Source: Brachypodium distachyon
Lineage: Eukaryota > Streptophyta > Magnoliopsida > Poales > Poaceae
Length of the DNA stretch: 64,000 bases
Assembly (NCBI RefSeq): GCF_000005505.3
Contig: NC_016134.3
Location: forward strand, 41,168,150-41,232,149
Reading direction: 5' to 3'
How positions within the stretch are numbered: position 1 is the first letter of the stretch; every line of letters starts with the position of its first letter. Below the pieces are notes generated by a model. The model was not told the origin of the DNA. It saw only the letters and a program-made list of their open reading frames with translations, and searched no databases. This document shows positions 58,601 to 64,000 of the stretch, in pieces. Both the position numbers and the translations under genes were made by a program.

Positions 58601-60368
58601 GAGGGCCTGCCGGCCCTGGCATGGTTGGACTGGACTGGATCGGATGGAATGTACGAGTAAATGTTTGTCTGCCGCGCGCGCGCCGTATCATGGCGTGCTC
58701 CGGAATCCAGCTGCCACTATAACGTGCAGCATGTCCGCGACCGCGAGCTCATCACAAGAGTCAAATGCAATATTCAACTCGACTTTGTAAAAGCTTTCTT
58801 TAAGAGAGTTTTTATTGGCAACGGCCGCCTTCTGCGTCGAATTAATGCACACGCCTTCCAAAGTGTACAAAGTCAGCATGCTTGTGCCAACCAGCACCGA
58901 TTGGATTTTTTAGTTTTGGAATATGCAAGAGAATGAAAATACACGAGAAAAACATAAATAGTTGTTTTTTTCCTGCAGAAAATAACAATTCGTTGTTTTC
59001 GTTTGGTTGTCGAGGGAATAGCTGACTCGAAATGAAGCCACGTCCCTGTTCTAGACATTCACATTTTAACTGGAGATATTGGAACTTCATCTTATTCCTC
59101 CCAAGTTAACCTCTTCCAAAATCCCTCTCCCAGACTGTCGTAATTCCTGGGATAGTAAGGCTCGTTCCGTTTGTAGGAATCTTAGAGGATGTTTATAGGA
59201 TTTATATGCCGGGTGTGGCCACATCAGATAGGACATGAAGTAGTGGGTCTTCTCTTTTCAGGGTTTCAAGTTGTGCTTTGTTAGGAGAACCGATAATAAG
59301 GCGACACATTCTTGTGCTCGTGTTGTTCTCTCTTTAGATAGCACAATTGTTAATTTTGTTGATGTCTCTGATTTTTTCATTGAGTCTGTTGCGTCAAATT
59401 TATTATCGTCAATGGGATAAAGCATTCGACAATGGCTTGGGGAATTTTGCAACTCGCGATTGTGAAGAGGAAGAACTAGCCAATGTGGGGGAAAAGATGC
59501 AAAGGTCTGGCTCGCCAATTCTAGTGGTTTATAGGGTATAGAGCTCAGTGCCATGTTAGGGCTCTGCACAGTGGGTCACTCAAGCTTGCGGATTTAGGCC
59601 CAATACCATTTCCAGTTCCCGAAGCATCCAACTGGTATCAATCCCATCTTTAACATCCAAACGAGGTGTAACAGAAATTAGTATTTCTTTGCACAACGTG
59701 AAAACATTGTTCTACTTAGCGACCATCATCTGCAGTCGACTCCAAGTGTAGATCACCTACTAACATCCATTTCTTATCATCTTGTTGTTACAGCCTACCG
59801 AAGTGATCGATAAACAAAGTATACCCCGTAACAACTGACGATTGTTTTTATGAAACGGGATATTGCTACGACAAAACTATTTCGACCATCATACTATGGT
59901 TGCCAATACATGCAATTACATGTAGATTGATTATAGGGTGTTTGACCATCAACCGCCATGGTTTGTCGCGGATAGGGGGCAACCAAATTAAATGTAAAAA
60001 TCTTTTGCTTTTCTGTGAGATTTTTTATCCATATATATTTTCTTTGATTAACCCGTAATGAGTTTTATATACAAAAATTATATCTTCAAAATGTTCTATA
60101 TATTTTTACTGGTATAATTTTTTCTATACCAAAAATACGGGGAGTATATAAATACTTCTGACTGAACAAATGTAGCAGATGGAATATGGAGACACGAAGA
60201 GAGTGCTCGACGCGCCACCATGTTTATATCTCGTTTGGGGTGATTAATACTCCTCGGGGTTAATTTTTTGTCTCTACCGTGATGTCACGCATTTGTGCTT
60301 GTACGTACTCAATTTGTTATGACAAAGCATTTCTGTGTGTGTCTATGATTGGAGGAGTATAATTTGTA
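58601..60368. other. Intergenic, no recognised feature
   Basis: No conserved exon or transposon end is recognised; the sequence becomes A/T-rich from about 59.8 kb. Confidence 0.35.
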
Positions 60369-60609
60369 CTCCTTCGGTTCCTTTAAAGAGGTCATATCAG
60401 TTTTAATTAAGAAAAAGGTTTGATTATAATTACTATGTTAAGATGTGATTTATATGACATGAAAATAGTATTATTAGATTCGTTATCAAAAGTATTTTAT
60501 AATATTTGTGATTTCATATTTTAGAAACCGCATACTAATAGAGTAATTCTTAGTTAAAACATTGTCTTCTTGATAAAAAAGCTAATATGACTTTTTTAAA
60601 CAAAGGGAA
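60369..60609. mobile_element. Stowaway-like MITE, 241 bp
   Basis: The left end CTCCTTCGGTTCCTTTAAAG and the right end TATGACTTTTTTAAACAAAG plus GGAA are inverted with mismatches. TA flanks both sides. The interior is A/T-rich. Confidence 0.65.
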
Positions 60610-63248
60610 TATCTTATGTTTTTTTCTAATCACACCATGCGTGCCCCACCGTGATCTTGCACTAGTTTGTTTGGAGCCTCTGCGACCGCCGCCACTGTCA
60701 GATAGCCCACGCACGTCAGTCGGTCGGGTGCCCGGCCCGGGCCGGGGTTTGGTCAATGGCGCCGGAAAACACGGGGGCGCGCCAGCCGCTGCCTTTTCGA
60801 AATACCTTGCCGTGTGTACCAGATAGAGACAGCTTTTGAGTTCAACCTCTCGCTCAATTTCGGGGGCCTTCATCGTGGTCGCGGTCATGGTCAAGCGGCG
60901 CGCCCTTGATTCCCTGCCTTGTTCCTCCCACTGACATGCATCCACTATACAACAGTACGATCAGTCAACTCATCCATGCCCATGGAAACGCGTGGAAACT
61001 CAAAGTTTTCTCGCAGACTGACCACACAGAGAGTGAAGAGACGTTAATTAAAGACGTCGACGCCGGCGGCGATTCCGGCCGGCTCCACCATGCATGCACA
61101 TAGCACAGCACGGTATTCGCCGCCTCGCCGTACGTGGTCGTTGATGTGATTGCTGGTGGTGATGCTCGGTCCCGGCCGGTGCAACGAACCCCGTGACTTC
61201 ATTTCATTCAGGCCGATCACGCGTTTCTTCCCCCGTTTATAAGCTCGATCTCCGCAATTCTGCGGCCCGGCCTGGCCTGTGCGCGCTCGACGTCGCTGTC
61301 GTTTGCGGTGCTTAATTCAGTTTAGTCGTGAGCTACTAGTAGATTTGTTGGATTTAATTAATCCTTGCGGTCATGTGGTGATGTACGTGCACCGATCTAT
61401 ATCTAGTGGGAGATACGCGTGACACGACTGGAATCCATGTCTTTGTTTGGCCCGATTCGATCGCCCGCTGGTTGTTGTTGCCCTAGTGGAACGGAAGCAA
61501 CAGCGACCGGGCATGCTGGCAATATGGACCAGTACTGCATGCGTCCCGGTTTGCAGTGCACGTACTGACGTCCAGCGACTTCACGTACTACCTTAATGGC
61601 CCAGCCCGCCCTTGATTCGCTGTGTTAGCGACTGTTACAAGGTTCTCTCGTCAGTCTTGTTTGGACAAGCAAATCTGGATGCAAGCCTGGATCGATGGGT
61701 GCTTGTGACATGCCTTTCTCAGCCACGCACAAAACGTAGTGTATTATACTCCCTATTTTTCTTTTTCTTTTCATGGTTTTGAACTAATCTCGGGAGTTTT
61801 TAGGTCCGGTAGTACGTATGTGATCCCACAACCCCTAACGTAGGTCCGCCCATGCTTGGAGATTTTCGAGCTGATACGGGTCCAGCTCATGTGTACACTC
61901 TGCTGGCAGCAACGGAGCCTCTCAATTTCCAGGCTTGGCCACGCACGTACGGCGAGATGTTGATGTATCAAGGGGGATTTTTCCCGGTTCCCGTGGAAAA
62001 GACAGCGGCCACGTTATTCCCTGTACCTAGCGATCCTGAGTTTCATGCCCACAGTCCTGGTCCCAATAGATCCACTATTCAAGTTCGTGAAAGGCAGAAT
62101 TTCCAGAGTCTGCCGTGTGATCCAACGCATACATGATGGATGCATGGAAGATTAAAACTGCCAGGACAAAAATTACTCGTGTCCCCACCCTAAGTTTGGT
62201 TCAAGACAAACATTGTATGGGGAGCAGTACTGCATGCGGTTAACCTCGCCAATAGATATCGTGTCTTGTTTCACTTGTTTGCTTGTGTGTGTGTTCTTCA
62301 TATATTAGAATTAAATCTTGGCGCAGTTATTCTAAAAATTGGTATGAGATCAACGATTTTGGATTCCGCTCTTGATCAGACGTGTCATGATCGATCACGG
62401 CAACCTTCCTGATCAGACGTAAATAAAAGTGTTCGCTCTAGGCGACGAAAGAGCAACATTCGCTCCTTATAAATTATGTAATTAATAATTATTAAGCATA
62501 ACATTGCTTTACTTATGCATTATGAAAATGACTAGAAAATAAAAATAAGGACTCTATATACATTTTAAATCCTAATAGGAACCTTACAAAGCAGTAGGAT
62601 TGTAACTCTATCTAATGACCCTAGAAGTTTTATGGAAATCTCGTTATACATATGACCATCCTTTGTTAATTTTCACAAATTGAAGAGCCCATTTTAGCCA
62701 TCAAATAATTGTTTTACGATAAAACCAAGATTTGAAAACGCACTAGGGAAGTATTCTTGTTTTTACCTTAGAAAGAGAGAAATTCTAAAAACTCTTAAAA
62801 CAAGATATGAAAAAAGCCAAAAAGTTTATGGATGAAAGTGGACTCAAAACCTCAACTCTAAAGTTGGGAAGAACTATCTACCATGGCCATGGTAACACTT
62901 TTCGTACCTATGAACCATGTGTCCATGTCTTCCTAATATGGTAAATTCTATTCATATTTCTGTAGATGGAGATAGGCTACTAATAAGTCTTGTTGCCTAG
63001 ACTGATGCATTCGTTGATGGTGACGTATGAGGTGAAAATCACTCTTGATTGACAACTTAAAAGCTTTCATTTCTGACATTAGATCATATCTCAAATAAAC
63101 AGTTCATATTAAAGGTGGAACCATTTAATCTTGTTCGGTTATTTAAAATTTAATGGTTAGAATTGAACGTTTTCATAGAATTAAGATTTGTATTTGATTG
63201 CATCGTCATTTCTTATGAAGATTTATATTAGCAGTAGTGAAGATCCAA
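60610..63248. other. Intergenic, no recognised feature
   Basis: A GC-rich patch at 60.65-61.3 kb shows no exon structure. The rest is A/T-rich. A single CTCCCTATTTTTC near 61750 could be a worn MITE end. Confidence 0.4.
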
Positions 63249-64000
63249 CACTACCAGGATTCCAGAGTTTGGTGACGGTGCTTTATTTTTGTGACGGGGA
63301 TTGTTACAACCGTCACAAAAACCATATTTGTGACGGGCATAATACTACCGACACGAAAAATATTAATTTCCTTGTAGGGCACCAGAAGAGCCGTCACAAA
63401 AATAATTATTGTGACGGGCATAGTACTACCGACACGAAATTCTTTATTTTCGTGTCGGGCACCAGAACCCGACACGGAAAATCAACATTTTTGTGTCGGT
63501 TTTAACTATTTACGTGTCGGTTCACTGTCACAACAAGCACATATTTGTGGCGGTGATGATGCGCCCGTCACAAAAATAACGCCGTCACAAATATTGTTTT
63601 TATAACGTTTGTGAAGCAACTACCATATATCTTGCTCTAAAGAATCTAAAAAAAATTGAACATGCATACGACTATATTTTGTAGATTCTACTTGAGTATG
63701 GTAATTTTTTTATACTTGTTGGCTATTATTTAGAATTAATTTGTATTTTAGTCAAATTTATTTTAAAAAACACCCAAATGTGCTCCGAAAAATATGAAAA
63801 TCAACTAGGGGTCCATTTAGGTACTAATAAGGTTGCCATAATGTTTTGAATCCATTTGAGAGAACAATGACTATACATTGCATTGTAATGGTGGCATCTG
63901 ATAAAATGTTATATGATCTTTTGGAATGAGAGTGTGAAGTTAGTAATGCTAATGAAGCTTATCAACTCATAACTAATTAATAACAAATCCAACCAATGTG
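63249..64000. mobile_element. Terminus of a second CACTA-like element, running off the window
   Basis: CACTACCAGGATTCC begins at 63249, the CACTA signature. It is followed to about 63600 by a dense subterminal array of GTGACGG/CCGTCAC motifs (TTTTTGTGACGGGG, ACCGTCACAAAAACC) mixed with GTGTCGG/CCGACAC variants (TACCGACACGAAA). The interior beyond 63600 is A/T-rich and has no recognisable coding region before the window ends. The other terminus and the target duplication are outside the window. Confidence 0.75.

Overview
This is a nuclear plant sequence, almost certainly from a grass and probably a Pooideae-type cereal or relative. The evidence is intron-containing plant genes with GC-rich first exons, several Stowaway-type miniature transposons (TA-flanked CTCCCTCC termini), CACTA elements, LINEs, and a degenerate Harbinger accessory gene of a type common in temperate grasses. 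I cannot name the species. All gene models are my own splices, checked by reading-frame continuity.

Layout, left to right. 0.7-5.5 kb (+): 3' part of a NERD-like SWIB/Plus3/GYF/CCCH protein with GW repeats and an AT-AC (U12-type) intron. 8.0-10.1 kb: dead Harbinger-type accessory gene split by a 418-bp solo LTR with a 5-bp target duplication. 10.5-14.0 kb (+): a small CKGC-motif protein of unknown function whose fourth intron starts with GA instead of GT. 16.8-20.1 kb (+): an apparently intact SBT3-like subtilase, convergent with a small Oxidoreductase-like mitochondrial protein (20.5-20.9 kb, -). 21.85-23.76 kb: a two-copy tandem duplication (offset 939-966 bp) carrying nested MITEs. 26.1-27.2 kb (-): a MEI2 C-terminal-RRM-only-like protein. 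27.8-29.6 kb: possible Helitron debris. 31.5-32.3 kb (+): a decayed SnRK2/SAPK kinase pseudogene.

36.06-44.54 kb is a complete but degenerate 8.47-kb CACTA element, bounded by CGG target duplications, with a transposase half and a Ulp1-protease half that each sit behind a similar promoter and leader. 44.5-51.1 kb is repeat-rich: a segment related to 23.95 kb, MITEs, a 26-bp perfect hairpin, two 5'-truncated LINEs on the - strand (one split by a MITE), and a second copy of the LTR found at 9.2 kb. 56.85-58.0 kb (-): a SHI/STY/SRS zinc-finger transcription factor. From 63.25 kb a second CACTA terminus begins and runs off the right edge.

The six likely functional genes (NERD-like, CKGC protein, subtilase, OXLD-like, MEI2-like, SHI/SRS) look unrelated in function and independently regulated. 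I see no operon-like or metabolic cluster. The most unusual items are the U12 AT-AC intron, the GA-AG junction, the CACTA element with two promoter-leader modules, and the kinase pseudogene that has lost exactly its catalytic loop.
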